From: Echinometra lucunter
Taxonomy: Eukaryota; Echinodermata; Echinoidea; Camarodonta; Echinometridae
Assembly (NCBI GenBank): GCA_029962745.1
Contig: CM057154.1
Location: 32,860,424 to 32,924,423, forward strand
Length of the DNA stretch: 64,000 bases
Direction of reading: 5' to 3'
This document shows positions 63,947-64,000 of the stretch, in pieces. The notes under the pieces were generated by a model. It worked only from the letters and a program-made list of their open reading frames with translations. It had not been told where the DNA came from and did not search any database. Each line of letters begins with the position of its first letter. Positions within the stretch are counted from its first letter, which is position 1. The position numbers and the translations under genes were made by a program.

Positions 63947-64000
63947 ATTGAATTCTGATGGAGTAATGATACCATCCCTGGATTGAAATGAGGCTACCTT

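Larger units (their letters stand above)
59481..64000 (+). other. Kinase gene intron 3 (start), repeat-rich
   Basis: No further kinase exon is recognisable. Holds a TA-flanked MITE, a (GA)n tract at 60594-60629, an 81-bp tandem duplication and a 1.16-kb tandem duplication. Confidence 0.6.

Overview
The window is a piece of animal nuclear genome. It has short exons with canonical GT/AG splice sites, long AT-rich introns, many microsatellites and homopolymer runs, and a dense population of small non-autonomous transposons. The protein fragments are typical metazoan ones. Three things point to a marine deuterostome invertebrate, most likely an echinoderm and perhaps a sea urchin: the frequent palindrome TACATGTA, the tRNA-derived SINE remnants, and a foldback structure built from 15-bp repeats that resembles the sea-urchin TU elements. 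That placement is inference.

Four protein genes can be supported by exon-by-exon reading. (1) TBCCD1, minus strand: the first four coding exons lie between 2714 and about 568, and the gene continues off the left edge. (2) An uncharacterised 341-residue protein, plus strand, with four coding exons from 9540 to 12365 and a helical TPR-like C-terminal half. (3) TMX2, minus strand, with six coding exons from 23443 down to 18949; the exon with the N-terminus was not found. (4) A ribosomal protein S6 kinase-related protein (RSKR/SgK494-like), plus strand, with coding exons at 28036, 34330 and 59397; it continues off the right edge and has an intron of about 24.9 kb.

Region by region: 0-2.7 kb holds TBCCD1 exons and a cut-off TTAA-flanked element. 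2.7-9.5 kb is intergenic, with a hAT-like element carrying a nested foldback, a second hAT-type MITE and a perfect hairpin. 9.5-12.4 kb is the uncharacterised gene. 12.9-14.5 kb is an element with a 157-bp tandem core. 14.5-18.9 kb is intergenic and 3'-flanking sequence with a small hAT MITE. 18.9-23.5 kb is TMX2, with a nested palindromic element in one intron. 23.5-28 kb is repeat-rich. From 28 kb to the end the kinase gene's introns hold inverted-repeat elements, SINEs, local duplications, a 1.6-kb hAT element with a perfect target duplication, and a 1.16-kb tandem duplication at the right edge.

The four genes have no evident common pathway: centrosome/Golgi positioning, unknown, ER thioredoxin-like, and putative AGC kinase. 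No CRISPR array, phage, operon or rRNA was seen, and no intact tRNA gene could be supported. Most of what is unusual here is mobile-element architecture.
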